Assembly: GCF_964204645.1 (NCBI RefSeq)
Contig: NC_134031.1
Location: 9,216,501-9,280,500, forward strand
Reading direction: 5' to 3'
Length of the DNA stretch: 64,000 bases
DNA from: Tubulanus polymorphus
Lineage: Eukaryota; Nemertea; Palaeonemertea; Tubulaniformes; Tubulanidae
In this document: positions 1-9,077 of the stretch, in pieces
How the letters are laid out: every line of letters starts with the position of its first letter
How positions within the stretch are numbered: the stretch's first letter is position 1
The notes under the pieces: generated by a model
The model's database searches: none
Told to the model about the DNA's origin: nothing
What the model saw: only the letters and a program-made list of their open reading frames with translations
Made by a program: the position numbers and the translations under genes

Positions 1-1
1 A

Positions 2-373
2 ATATATTTCGAAAAACAAATATTAGAATTTGAAAATGAATTAAAAGTTAAAAAGAAAAAATATTTAAAATCTAAAATTATATATTTTTTTATTATCAGT
101 GGTTCGGTTAAAATTAGTTCTGTAATAACATTTCTAGCAATATTCAGTCCATTAACACCTTTAGCTATATCAATTGGTGTGTTAGGATTATCATCAAGTG
201 TTTTAACTGGTATAAGTTCAAAATCAAATATAAAAAGTAATAAAGAAAAAATTAAAACTAATATAAAAGAAATTAATAAATTAAAGAATAGACTAGATTA
301 TATAATAAGTTTAAATGGCCATATAACAGTTGAAGAACAAGATAAATTATTAAAAGAATTAATAAATTATTAA
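2..373 (+). CDS. 3' end of a viral coiled-coil/membrane protein (partial)
   Basis: The frame is open from base 2 and ends with TAA at 371-373, so the true start lies left of the window. The visible part has a Lys/Glu-rich stretch, then a hydrophobic segment (about bases 85-200) containing Pro, Gly and Ser, then a second Lys/Glu-rich coiled-coil-like tail ending in LLKELINY. This charged, hydrophobic, charged layout matches a small membrane-associated protein often seen near capsid genes of Polinton/adintovirus-like elements. That link comes from family knowledge and I cannot give a function. The next viral gene starts 17 bases downstream in the same direction. No stop or frameshift is seen in the visible part. 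Confidence 0.5.
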   Translation: MYFEKQILEFENELKVKKKKYLKSKIIYFFIISGSVKISSVITFLAIFSPLTPLAISIGVLGLSSSVLTGISSKSNIKSNKEKIKTNIKEINKLKNRLDYIISLNGHITVEEQDKLLKELINY

Positions 374-390
374 TTTATTTTATTATATAA

Positions 391-1739
391 ATGGTAGATA
401 GTTTTCCAAAAGCTTTCCAATATAATAAATCAATTAAATATAATATTCTTGCAATAGATTTTAATAAAGATATTACATATAGAAATGAAGTTTTAAATTC
501 CTTAATTGATTTATATATTTATGTTACTGAAACTACTTATTTTAATGTTAAGATGGAAAATATATATCATGTGTATACAATTAATTTTAAACATTTAAAT
601 GAGGCAAAACAATGGTTATTAAAATCTAATATGAAGTATTGGCAGAACCAATTAAATTTTGCTATTTATTGTGCAACAACAGGATGTGGAATTAGTTGGA
701 ATGATCATTTAAACAAACCAAGTTTACCATTGATGTTATCACTTTTTAGATTTCATACATATTTTAAAATAAAATTAATATTAGATGAATTGGAATGTCC
801 TTTACCAGGTTCAAAATATTTTAAAGAATTGAATAATAATATTAATTTTTCTAAGTTTTATAAAATATGTAATGAATTTAATATTTATTCAAATAAAGAT
901 TTTAGAGCAAAAATTGGAACAATGGGTGGATTAGGAATATTATATACTAAAGAATTTGGAAAAATAATGACAAATTCAGATATAAGAACACTAAATTGGA
1001 ATGAATTACCAAAATATAATAATAATATACAACAAAATAATAATGGTTGGGTTTATTTCATTTTAGAAAATAGTGAAGGTTTCACTAAAGCTGGTATACA
1101 AAGAATAAATCAATCAATTAGAACTTATTTAATTTTTATTTTAGGTGCGCAAGTTGAAACAAGATCACCAATAATTGGAAATGATAACACTTCATTCGAT
1201 GCGCAGTAACAATTCAAAGTATTATTTGAAGATTCAATTCATAATGATAAAAATAGATTGATTCCAGAAAACATTGTAAGATATCAAAATTATTTAGATA
1301 AATCACATATTAGATTAAATTATTGTATAGGTCCTAATCTATTAATTATTTCTAATTATTTAGTATCAAAGATGGGAAACATAATTGGTAATAATAATTT
1401 AATTAAAACTGCAACAATAAATAATTCATTTGGATTAAATGATATAAATAAAAAGATTATCACTGCCCCAAAATTAATGGAAGGTGAAAAAAATAAAAAA
1501 CATTTAATCAACAGAAATTAAAACTAAGAATATTAAATTAAATTATGATTCTAAAATAAATGATTACAATACATCAGAAAATGGTGCCGTACGGCACCCA
1601 CACGGTGATATAAAAACTGATAATTATTCAACATGATATAATTAAAACTGATAATGATAATAAATCCCATGAAAATGCTAAATTAGCTTTAACTTGTATA
1701 GGAATTGTTATAGGAGGAATATAATATTTTAAATTTTAA
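391..1739 (+). pseudogene. Conserved 'CATTGCG' protein of Polinton-like viruses, broken
   Basis: The first open segment (391-1209, 272 aa) contains the words CATTGCGIS (near residue 94) and LFRFHTYFKIK. It later has the HINESI-like block GIQRINQSIRTY and LGAQVETRS. This combination belongs to a conserved protein of unknown role that sits beside capsid genes in invertebrate Polinton/adintovirus-like elements. A TAA at 1207-1209 interrupts the frame, which then stays open in phase to 1521. After about 1503 the frame is lost, and a hydrophobic C-terminal tail (LTCIGIVIGG) is recognisable near 1690-1720. The 6623-7036 minus-strand relic is a second, diverged copy of the C-terminal third and keeps the frame that is lost here. 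A 16-bp palindrome with flanking bases (about 1583-1610) is present only in this copy. The start at 391 is preceded by TTATTATATAAATGG. Confidence 0.6.
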
Positions 1740-1754
1740 TTTTTTATTATATAA

Positions 1755-2901
1755 ATGGAAGAAGATATTCCAATGGATACTTTTGATGAACCCGGTATAA
1801 GTGATGAACCACAACCTGATTTTAATGAAACTAATATTGATAATGATGATGGACCAGCATATAATACTAATTTAGGTGAAGATGATGATTATGATGATGA
1901 TTATGATGGAATTAATTCCGAAGTACGTGAAAAATTAAATAAATATTTAGAAGCTCCTGAAAGTGGTAGAATTTCAACTAGAACAGAAAGAAAAGAATTT
2001 ATGAAACTATTAGAAAAACAACAAGAAGAATATCCTGATAAACCCATGGAATAATATAGAATGAAATCTAGAGTAACAGATACAATTGTTAACGAATTAT
2101 TACCAAAAGTTGTAATAGATGAAATTGATTCAGAAGGTGTTGTAATGCAAATTTTAGAAGATGACCCATTTTTCATGAATAATTTAGAATTTAAAAATAA
2201 TTCATGGTATTATAATCTTGAATTAAAAAGGAATACTGTAACAATTCAATTATCTAGAACGGGACATGAAAATATGTTTGAACCTGGAATGCTAGCATTA
2301 TCTACAATTGAAGGTTCAAAAGGTGGTAGAGAATTTCTCAGAATTATATGGAATGCACTCGATAGAATAAATGAAGAAGAATCGATTCCTAATATTGATA
2401 TAAACAAATATTCACCATTTAAAAATCCAAATCCAAATCCTACTGATGTTGATCCAGAAATGGAAAAGTAAAAGTTGGTTGATAAAACCAAATTCTGAAA
2501 TATCATTGAAAGATAGAATAAAATTATTATTTAAATTAGAAGGTATAACAATTCTTTCAATTCTAACAGCTGTAACTATGTTATTTACAACAATTGGTTT
2601 AGCAATATCAAATGCTTTGAAATCTACTCCTACTCCCAATAAACCGGATAAACCCCCGAATGATAATAATTCTATACAAGATAAAGTTAAAGATGGTTTA
2701 AAGAAATTAGCAAAATATTTATGGGAACTATCTAAAAAATCTGCTGCAGCTTTACCAGGAATTATTGCATCAATTGTTGGTTTTCCATTGAAATCTGCAG
2801 GAAACATTATTAACTTTGCTGCTGAACATATTATTTTATTTTTAATTACAGTTGTAAGTGCAATTATTTTTGGGTTAGTAAACATGATAAAAAATAAATA
2901 A
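1755..2901 (+). pseudogene. Acidic N-terminus plus membrane-anchored virion-type protein, broken
   Basis: Three open pieces follow one another: 1755-2054 (very Asp/Glu-rich), 2061-2471 (in phase with the first, after a TAA at 2052-2054), and 2446-2901 (one frame over, so a frameshift lies near 2446-2471). The last piece has a hydrophobic segment around ILSILTAVTMLFTTIGLAI, a Pro-rich linker (TPNKPDKPP), an amphipathic KKLAKYLWELSKK stretch, AALPGIIASIVGFPLK, and a final hydrophobic helix. This order matches a conserved protein of Polinton-like elements that lies just before the capsid gene. I infer a minor virion or membrane role; it has not been shown. It could have been two genes originally. 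A shortened copy of the acidic part is at 6311-6607. The start follows TTATTATATAAATGG, and the MCP begins 20 bases after the end. Confidence 0.55.
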
Positions 2902-2921
2902 TTAATTTTTTTGTTAAATAA

Positions 2922-4167
2922 ATGAGTGGGAGTTATATCAATCCTTCTAAGAATCATAGAATATCTAATGCTATTAAAGCAGAAAGATCGCATCATATAA
3001 TTACTCATAACCCTTCAAATATTAATCCCGATGAAACTTTATATGTTAGAATTCCTCGATTAACACAAAATACTTTTTATGTTCCAAATAGTATTTATTT
3101 ATCAGCCGATATAAAAGTAACCGGTAATAATAATAATTATGTTGTTGATAATGTTGGAAGATATTTGATTAAAAAATTAACAATAAAGATTGGTCCGGAA
3201 ACAGTTTTCTCATTAGATGATTATAATTTATTTATGCATTATAAAGATTTATGGTTAACAAAAGAAAATAGTAATAATAAGATATTTCGAGGCATACAAT
3301 CAGAAAACAAGAATAAATTAAGATCAGAAACACAATGCAATATTAACTAATGCTATAGATAAATTGATAAAAAGTATATATGGAAGCAAATATAAAATTC
3401 CATTAGACTTTGAATTGATAAATAATAATGCGCCTTTATATAAATACGCAATTCAAGAAGATGTTATATTCGAAATAACATTTGCTCCTGTAAATGAAAT
3501 TGTGCTATCTAGCGTTAATAAAGATATGGGTTATAAATTATCGAATATATGCTTAGAATATGATACAGTAACTGATGAAAATATTGCTAACACAATTCAA
3601 ACTCAATACAATCAAGGATTTTCATTATTATATGATTATATTGATAAATTTAAAACTGTAACTATTAATGCAGGTGATGAAATTATTAATGAGAATATTA
3701 ACTTCCCAAGAAGATCTATTAAAGGTATCTTAATATTTTTTACCATTGCAACATATATTAATGGCGCAATAAATGTTGATAATTATTATAATCCTGAAAT
3801 AACAAAAGTAGAAATAACTATCGAAGGAATAGCAAATGAAATATTTTGTCAAGGAATGAGAATGATAGATCAATGGCCAGAAATTAGAAAACATTTTATG
3901 AATGAAAAAGTAAAAACATCTGAAAATTGTAATATTAATCAAATTGATTATTATACCGGTAATAAATATGCATTATGGTTAGATTTTAGAACAACAGAGG
4001 ATAATTCATTACATGGTTCTGGAAAAAAATTACAAAACACTAAAGATGGAATACAATTATTCATGACAAAGAATAAAGGAAGCTTAAATTTCAAAATGCA
4101 CATTTATATTATATCTGACGCGCAATTAAATATTGTAAATTCTCAATTAAATAGTGTTATGTATTAG
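2922..4167 (+). pseudogene. Double-jelly-roll major capsid protein, frameshifted
   Basis: Two open pieces, 2922-3350 and 3364-4167, lie in different frames, so one frameshift falls around 3325-3350. The N-terminal part has the pattern typical of Polinton/adintovirus-like capsid (hexon-like) proteins: LYVRIPRLTQNTFYVPNS, VDNVGRYLIKKLTIKIG, YKDLWLTKE, GIQSENKNKLRS. The C-terminal part carries SNICLEYDTVTDE, RRSIKGILIFF, LWLDFRTTEDNSLHGSGK and IISDAQLNIVN, all expected of the same family. Total length (about 415 codons) fits a small DJR capsid. The identification rests on remembered family motifs, not a search. A fragment of a second copy lies on the minus strand at 5793-6310. The gene starts at AAATAAATGAG and is followed 33 bases later by the zinc-finger gene. 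Confidence 0.7.
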
Positions 4168-4199
4168 AATATTAACTTTAATAAAAAATCTTATATTAA

Positions 4200-5338
4200 A
4201 TGGAAGGTGGAATATAGATATATGGAGATTACTTCATTCAATTCAAATATAGAATAAGTAAAATAGATAAGAATATTGAAACTAAAATAGAAAATTATAT
4301 TGAAACTAAAATAGAAGATAAGAATGATATTGAATATAAAATAGAAGATGATATTGAATATAAAATAGAAGATGGTAATAATATTGAAACTAAAATAGAA
4401 GATGTAACAGCATCTACATCTTATAATATACCCTCTACATATGATATTGAATCAAAAAAAGATTATTATAATCCAAAATATTGTGATGTATGTAAGAAAT
4501 ATATATCATATAAAAATTGGGCATTACAGAAAAGAAATCAAAGAAACATATAGAAAAAGAAAAGAATAATAATGATAATAATATATCAGTTAGTAATATA
4601 AAAGATAATGTTAATACAATTGAAACAAGTGATACCGTAGATAATATAACAGATAATGTAATAAATAATGTTAACCCAATTGAAACTAATGATAATGATA
4701 TAACAGATAATGAAATAATTGATGATTCTAAAAAACATTGTTACATTTGTAATTTAGATATTTCTAAAAGTAATTTTTCTAAACATAAAAAATCTCAAGC
4801 GCATGTGGAAAATGAAAGGGAGTTAGAAGAACATGAACAGAAATTAGAAGAAATAGAAAGAAATAAAACGTGTCAATATTGTAATAAGAAAATTGAACCT
4901 GTATATGAAAATACTCATTATAAATCAAAATTACATCTAATTAATGTTTATAAAATGGTGAGTATGATACCATTGTTAAATAACCCAAAGAAATATATCA
5001 AATATTTTAATCCTAAAACTAACCAATATTATATATTCTATAAGTTGTTATTTGATAAATTATTAGCTTATGCAGAAGATAATCCTGAACAAATGTATAA
5101 ATTATTATATTTTAGAAAAATAGATTTAAGTTATCTGATAAATAATTTTAGAAATCATTTTGATTTTGATTATGATTATTTTGATGAATACTTAGAAAAA
5201 TTAAGAGAAAAAGCTAATATACCTACTAATTATCATTCAAAGATGGCTCGACTAAAATTACTAAATATACCTAATACTTTAGATGAATTAGATATAAAAA
5301 GAGATGATTTTATAAATGTATTAGAAACAAAATTATAA
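4200..5338 (+). pseudogene. C2H2 zinc-finger protein at the end of the left viral copy, broken
   Basis: An ATG at 4200 in the usual viral context (ATATTAAATGG) is followed by a TAG at 4215-4217. The same frame then stays open to about 4550, encoding repeated IETKIED/IEYKIED units and half of a zinc finger (YCDVCKKYI). A frameshift near 4520 moves the reading to 4517-5338. That frame holds two more fingers, HCYICNLDISKSNFSKHKK and CQYCNKKIEPVYENTHYKS, and a hydrophilic C-terminal domain with FDFDYDYFDEYLEKL. The fingers resemble those at the N-terminus of the polymerase gene on the other strand, so the two may be related. A DNA-binding role is an inference. It is the last gene of the left copy; a hairpin begins about 10 bases after its stop. 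Confidence 0.5.
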
Positions 5339-5346
5339 TAATTATT

Positions 5347-5475
5347 ATAAAACTAATTTATATATCTATGTACTAGACGTACGTAAGAATCTTGGTAAGA
5401 ATCTTGGTAAGAATCCAAGAAATCTCACTTTCTTACTACTACGTCTAGTACATAGATATATATAATAGTTTTCAT
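5347..5475. repeat. Hairpin 1: long inverted repeat after the left viral copy
   Basis: Arms of about 30 bases read ATATCTATGTACTAGACGTA on the left and its complement on the right (about 5355-5385 and 5437-5470). The loop repeats AAGAATCTTGG twice. It lies directly after the zinc-finger gene, between two converging gene sets. It could be a small foldback element or a two-way transcription terminator. Confidence 0.75.
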
Positions 5476-5589
5476 AAAAATTAAAAACATAAAATTATTA
5501 ATCTAAGTATAGAAATAGTTATAATATAATCTATTTTTATTTTTAATAAGAGAAAACATATAATTTATTCATTTTTATATAATTCATTT

Positions 5590-5711
5590 AATAATTTATA
5601 TATCTATGTACTAGACGTACGTAAGAATCTAAGAATTCTTACTTTCTTACTTTCTTAGCAAGAATCTTGGATTCTTACGTACGTCTAGTACATAGATATA
5701 TAAATTAGTTT
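5590..5711. repeat. Hairpin 2: near-identical sibling of hairpin 1
   Basis: This has the same arms as hairpin 1, here about 37 bases and almost perfect (about 5593-5630 against 5671-5708). It includes CTAGACGTACGTAAGAATC, with a different, shorter AAGAATTCTT-type loop. The flanks read AATAATTTATAT and ATAAATTAGTTT. The 5476-5589 spacer is plain AT-rich DNA with no open frame. Confidence 0.75.
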
Positions 5712-5720
5712 CTATAATAT

Positions 5721-5792
5721 TTAGGGTTTTCTGTTACATCACAGAAAACCCTATTGAGATTCGCATGTTTCTTCTTATTATTATTATTATTA
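5721..5792 (+). mobile_element. Stray left-end hairpin of the host AGGGTTTTCTG element
   Basis: The stem AGGGTTTTCTGT / ACAGAAAACCCT (loop TACATC) is followed by ATTGAGATTCGC and a run of TTATTATT. The same leader begins the long repeats at 21477 and 49704 and the stack at 48231-48370. Here only the leader is left, placed directly against the truncated capsid fragment. It shows that host-type mobile DNA entered the viral block. Confidence 0.65.
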
Positions 5793-6310
5793 AAAAATAT
5801 TAATATACCTTTAATAGATCTTCTTGGGAAGTTAATATTCTCATTAATAATTTCATCATTTGCATTAATAGTTACGGTTTATAATTTATACGGTTTTAAA
5901 TTTATCAATATAATCATATAATAATGAAAATCCTTGATTGTATTTAGTTTGAATTATACTTGAAATATTTCCATCAGTTACTGTATCATATTCTAAACAT
6001 ATATTCGATAATTTATAACTCATATCTTTATTAACGCTAGATATTACAATTTCATTAACAGGAGCAAATGTTATTTCGAATATAACGTCTTCTTGAATTG
6101 CGTATTTATATAAAGGTGCATTGTTATTTATCAATTCAAAGTCTAATGGAATTTTATATTTGATTCCATATATACTTTTATCAATTATCTACAGCATTAG
6201 TTAATATTGCGCTATTAGCTTCTGATCTTAATTTATTTTGGTTTTCTGATTGGATGCCTTGAAATATCATATTATTTCTATTTTCTTTAGTTAACCATAA
6301 ATCTCTCATT
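5793..6310 (-). pseudogene. Capsid protein fragment, second (right) viral copy
   Basis: This stretch is the reverse complement of a relative of 3245-3745 in the left-copy capsid gene. The 5886-6134 open frame shares APLYKYAIQEDVIFEITFAP and SNICLEYDTVTD with it and differs at scattered residues. A second piece, GIQSEN with the LWLTKEN box, is readable near 6230-6310. Both ends of the gene are missing. The upstream end joins the acidic-protein relic, and the downstream end stops at the hairpin leader at 5721-5792. The divergence between the copies suggests two related viruses or an old duplication, not a recent assembly repeat. Confidence 0.65.
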
Positions 6311-6607
6311 TATATTATATCCAGATCTTTTAAATACACGTTGAAAATCATACATAAATTCATAATTTTCAAAATTTTCTCTTTCTAAACCTGGAATTAA
6401 ATTTTCAGGAGGTATTCTCGATCTAGTTCTTCTATCAAATTCATCTGTTGATGGGGCTTTAGAACCACTATCTGCTAAATTAGAATTATATGCTGATTCA
6501 TTACCATCATCAATATTAGTTTCTGCATCATTATAATCATCATCAATATATCCTTCATTATTATTTCCCATTTCTCCCATTTCATAATCTTCTCCACCTT
6601 CTGCCAT
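6311..6607 (-). pseudogene. Acidic virion-type protein, N-terminal part, fused to the capsid fragment by deletion
   Basis: The open frame running 6607 to 6287 begins MAEGGEDYEMGEMG and is Asp/Glu/Asn-rich. It shares the N-terminal character and the AYNSNL/AYNTNL word with the left copy at 1755-2054. The last codons (below about 6310) read capsid-gene DNA out of frame, so the sequence equivalent to roughly 2100-3240 of the left copy has been deleted. The start follows TTTTTTATTATGTAAATGG, the same box as its left-copy partner. Confidence 0.55.
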
Positions 6608-6622
6608 TTACATAATAAAAAA

Positions 6623-7018
6623 TTAAAATTTAAAATATAATATTCCTCCGATTACAATTCCTATACAAGTTAAAGCTAATTTAGCATTTTCATGGGATTT
6701 ATTATCATCATTTAGTTTAATTATATCATGTTGAATATTATCAGTTCTAATATTTTCTGATGTATTGTAATCTTTTATTTTAGAATCATTATTTAATTTA
6801 ATATTATTAGTTTTAGTTTCAGTTGATTGAATGTGTTTTTTATTTTTTTCACCTTCCATTAATTTTGGAGCGGTAATAATCTTTTTATTTATATCATTTA
6901 ATCCAAATGAATTATTTATTGTTGCAGTTTTAATTAGATTATTATAACCAATTATATTTCCCATCTTTAATACTAAATCATTAGACATAATAAATAGATT
7001 AGGGCCTATACAATAACA
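6623..7018 (-). pseudogene. C-terminal third of the 'CATTGCG' protein, right copy
   Basis: The minus frame shares GPNLFIMSN, KMGNIIGYNNLIKTATINNS and IITAPKLMEGEKNKKH with the left copy (1320-1510). It then continues cleanly through an Asn/Asp-rich linker to the hydrophobic tail LALTCIGIVIGGILYF. In the left copy that tail is out of frame. The N-terminal two thirds are absent: at about 7018 the sequence switches abruptly to a different gene. The acidic-protein relic starts 16 bases downstream, the same gene order and spacing as in the left copy. Confidence 0.6.
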
Positions 7019-7401
7019 GTTCCGCCTAAAATCCATATTATTTCATATTTCTGTTGTTCTTTACTCGGGGTATAATAATCTGATAATTTAGGTTTGTATA
7101 GATGTAATTTTTCTTTATTGGTTACCGCGTTATATAAACTCATTGCATCATCAACTGATTGAAAATCTCTATGTGAAATCTTCTGATCATATAATTCCTT
7201 GTTAATATAATCCATATAGTTTTGCCTCTTTTCTCTATATTCTTCTGCTGCTTTATTATATTTCTCTAATGCTAAGTTATGTCTTTTTTGTTCTGTTAAT
7301 GAACCATTTCTATCAATATGCTTGAATAAATAACCACCACCAGTAAATGCTTAAGCGTTAACAATTGCCGATCCTATAGTAGTTATAATTGCAGAAGCCA
7401 T
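7019..7401 (-). pseudogene. Conserved 'LSDYYTPS' membrane protein, N-terminal part, broken
   Basis: ATG at 7401 (GCTAAATAAATGG) opens a short hydrophobic N-terminus. It is stopped by TAA near 7351-7353 and continues in phase with GGGYLFKHIDRNG, LALEKYNKAAEEYREKR, a DYINKEL block and KPKLSDYYTPSKEQQKYE. It then enters what looks like the start of a membrane helix (IIWILGG). The LSD(F/Y)YTPS box marks a small conserved protein carried by Polinton/adintovirus-like elements. Its function is unknown. The C-terminus was lost in the deletion that joins it to the CATTGCG relic at about 7018. Confidence 0.55.
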
Positions 7402-7425
7402 TTATTTAGCAAAATAATTACGCAT

Positions 7426-7905
7426 TTATATGGGAGGAATATATTTTTGTTTTTCCAAATAATCAATAGTTAAATTAGATAAAGTAACTGCTAACGTTAA
7501 TTTTAAAATATCATTTATATCAAATCTATCAACATTAACACTTCCCATTTTAAATACTTTTTCTATCTTATCTTCAAAATATTTAGTTAACTTATTTATG
7601 ATTAATTCAACATTTATTTCATTACTAGTTTCATTTGTATATATTTCAATTATTATGTTTTTAATATCATCGATGATAAAATCTTCATCTTATTCATAAA
7701 ATCTTAAAGATTCTCTAATTAAATTAGTAATCTTTTCTACATTAAAAGTTTCTTTATCTATTGTTGTTTCATACTCAAATGTTGTTTCATTAGAAAATGC
7801 AATATTTTTAATATGTGTAATTACATCATTAACGTTAAATTTCATTTCTTTCTCATGTTTAAAATCAAACCCGAAACATATACTCGGCCCAACAGTTATA
7901 TTCAT
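7426..7905 (-). pseudogene. Small unrecognised viral protein, one in-frame stop
   Basis: ATG at 7905 (CACTATATAAATG) starts a 71-residue frame that ends at TAA 7690-7692. The same frame then stays open for another 87 codons to a stop at 7426-7428, so the original protein was probably near 159 residues. It begins NITVGPSICFGFDF and is otherwise rich in Ile, Asn, Glu and Lys, with predicted helical stretches (INVELIINKLTKYFEDKIEKV). I do not recognise the family. Its place, directly after the penton-like gene and before the LSDYYTPS gene, suggests a late or structural role. Confidence 0.4.
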
Positions 7906-7921
7906 TTATATAGTGAAAAAA

Positions 7922-8677
7922 TTACTCTTTACATCTTATAACTAATTCATATATCACAGGAAAGTTATTCAAATCAATTAAATAACCATTATGATTTCTT
8001 ATTTCTAATTTAAAATTATTGAAATGTGGAATACAAGGTTTGAAATCACATTCAGTTAAATTATAATTTATTTGAGTTCCAAATTGTTTAACATTTTTTA
8101 GCGGTAAAATATTTAGTATACTAAAACTACAAATTGTTTCTTTAGTTGCTTCGAAAGTTTTTGTAGGCTCGATTAAATTGCAATAAATATAAAAGTGTGT
8201 AAAAGGTATTATACTTGAGCTGCCTTCTGCGTTTCCAGTAACTGTAAGCGGTTTAATTCCTAACATTTTAGCCAGTGGTTTGTTTACAATAAATTTATGT
8301 TGTTCATTAGATATCTTTATTCTAATTTTATTAGTACTTTCAATTTTATTAAATTTAATTTCAAATACAGAAGTGCCCCCGATTTTCAACCGAGCTCTTC
8401 TATTAATTTCCTGTGCCAATGATTCTAAATTATATAATCCTGGTTTTAAAAATATATGAAACCATTTATCTTTATTTCTCATATAAATCATAAACCCTCT
8501 ATGTTCAAAAGTTTTATCCGATATATTATAAAAATAATTACATAAACTTATATTAACTAATTTTAAATCTACACAATTCTTGAATTCTCTATCTAATTGA
8601 ACTAGTAAATTATGAGATTTATAATTTGTAAGTTTTCTTGAATCAACAAATATTCTGTATTCTTTTAATTCTACCAT
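7922..8677 (-). CDS. Penton-like minor capsid protein, intact frame
   Basis: This uninterrupted 251-residue frame starts MVELKEYRIFVDSRK. Features that fit the small single-jelly-roll (penton-like) protein of Polinton/adintovirus-type viruses are: a predominantly beta composition; LVNISLCNYFYNISDKTF near residues 40-57; the GLYNLESLAQEIN box near residues 79-91, typical of this protein group; and a C-terminal ELVIRCKE strand. Length is in the usual range. It is one of only two viral genes in the window without a stop or frameshift. It follows the small 8695-9048 gene by 17 bases and starts at AAAATAAATGG. Assignment is by motif memory, so the structural role is inferred. Confidence 0.55.
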   Translation of the reverse strand: MVELKEYRIFVDSRKLTNYKSHNLLVQLDREFKNCVDLKLVNISLCNYFYNISDKTFEHRGFMIYMRNKDKWFHIFLKPGLYNLESLAQEINRRARLKIGGTSVFEIKFNKIESTNKIRIKISNEQHKFIVNKPLAKMLGIKPLTVTGNAEGSSSIIPFTHFYIYCNLIEPTKTFEATKETICSFSILNILPLKNVKQFGTQINYNLTECDFKPCIPHFNNFKLEIRNHNGYLIDLNNFPVIYELVIRCKE

Positions 8678-8694
8678 TTATTTTACATATTTAC

Positions 8695-9048
8695 TTATTC
8701 GAAATCTATTTCATGGTGCCCTTTTTCATTCTTACCTTTGTATACGAAATAGAAATCACCAGAACATAATTCTTCTAAGTCTTCACTTGATAATCTATGA
8801 AATCTATCCGGTAAATATGTTCTGAATTTATACGTATTTCCTTTTAATCCTTCATATTCTAAGTGTATAACTAATTTATCTCCATAGTTATTAGTAACTG
8901 TAACAATATCTGTAATTAGATATTTCTTATGGATTGTTAATTCTGTTAATTTTTTGAATTTATAATCTACAGATTTTACATTTGTGATATCTTTAATTCT
9001 ATCTAGAAATAATTTGTTGTTCTCACTGTGCGCTTGTTTACTCTCCAT
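8695..9048 (-). CDS. Small polymerase-adjacent viral protein, possibly OB-fold
   Basis: This intact 117-residue frame has a mixed charged N-terminus, then alternating beta-like segments: KYLITDIVTVTNNYGDK, LVIHLEYEGLKGNTYKFRTY, and LPDRFHRLSSEDLEEL followed by FYFVYKGKNEKGHHEI. The YGDKLVIHLEYEG...FRTYLPDRF...YKGK layout is found in small proteins encoded next to PolB in invertebrate Polinton-like elements. The repeated strands would suit a single-stranded-DNA-binding OB fold, but that is a guess. It starts 29 bases after the polymerase relic ends and 17 bases before the penton-like gene, so it sits within a compact same-strand cluster. Start context is TATTAAAATGG. Confidence 0.5.
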   Translation of the reverse strand: MESKQAHSENNKLFLDRIKDITNVKSVDYKFKKLTELTIHKKYLITDIVTVTNNYGDKLVIHLEYEGLKGNTYKFRTYLPDRFHRLSSEDLEELCSGDFYFVYKGKNEKGHHEIDFE

Positions 9049-9077
9049 TTTAATAACATATTTTTATTAAAATTTGA

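Noticed and set aside
2412-3008. 198-codon minus-strand frame opposite the viral membrane protein gene
   Set aside because: A shadow of the plus-strand gene, with no viral start box and no recognisable motif.
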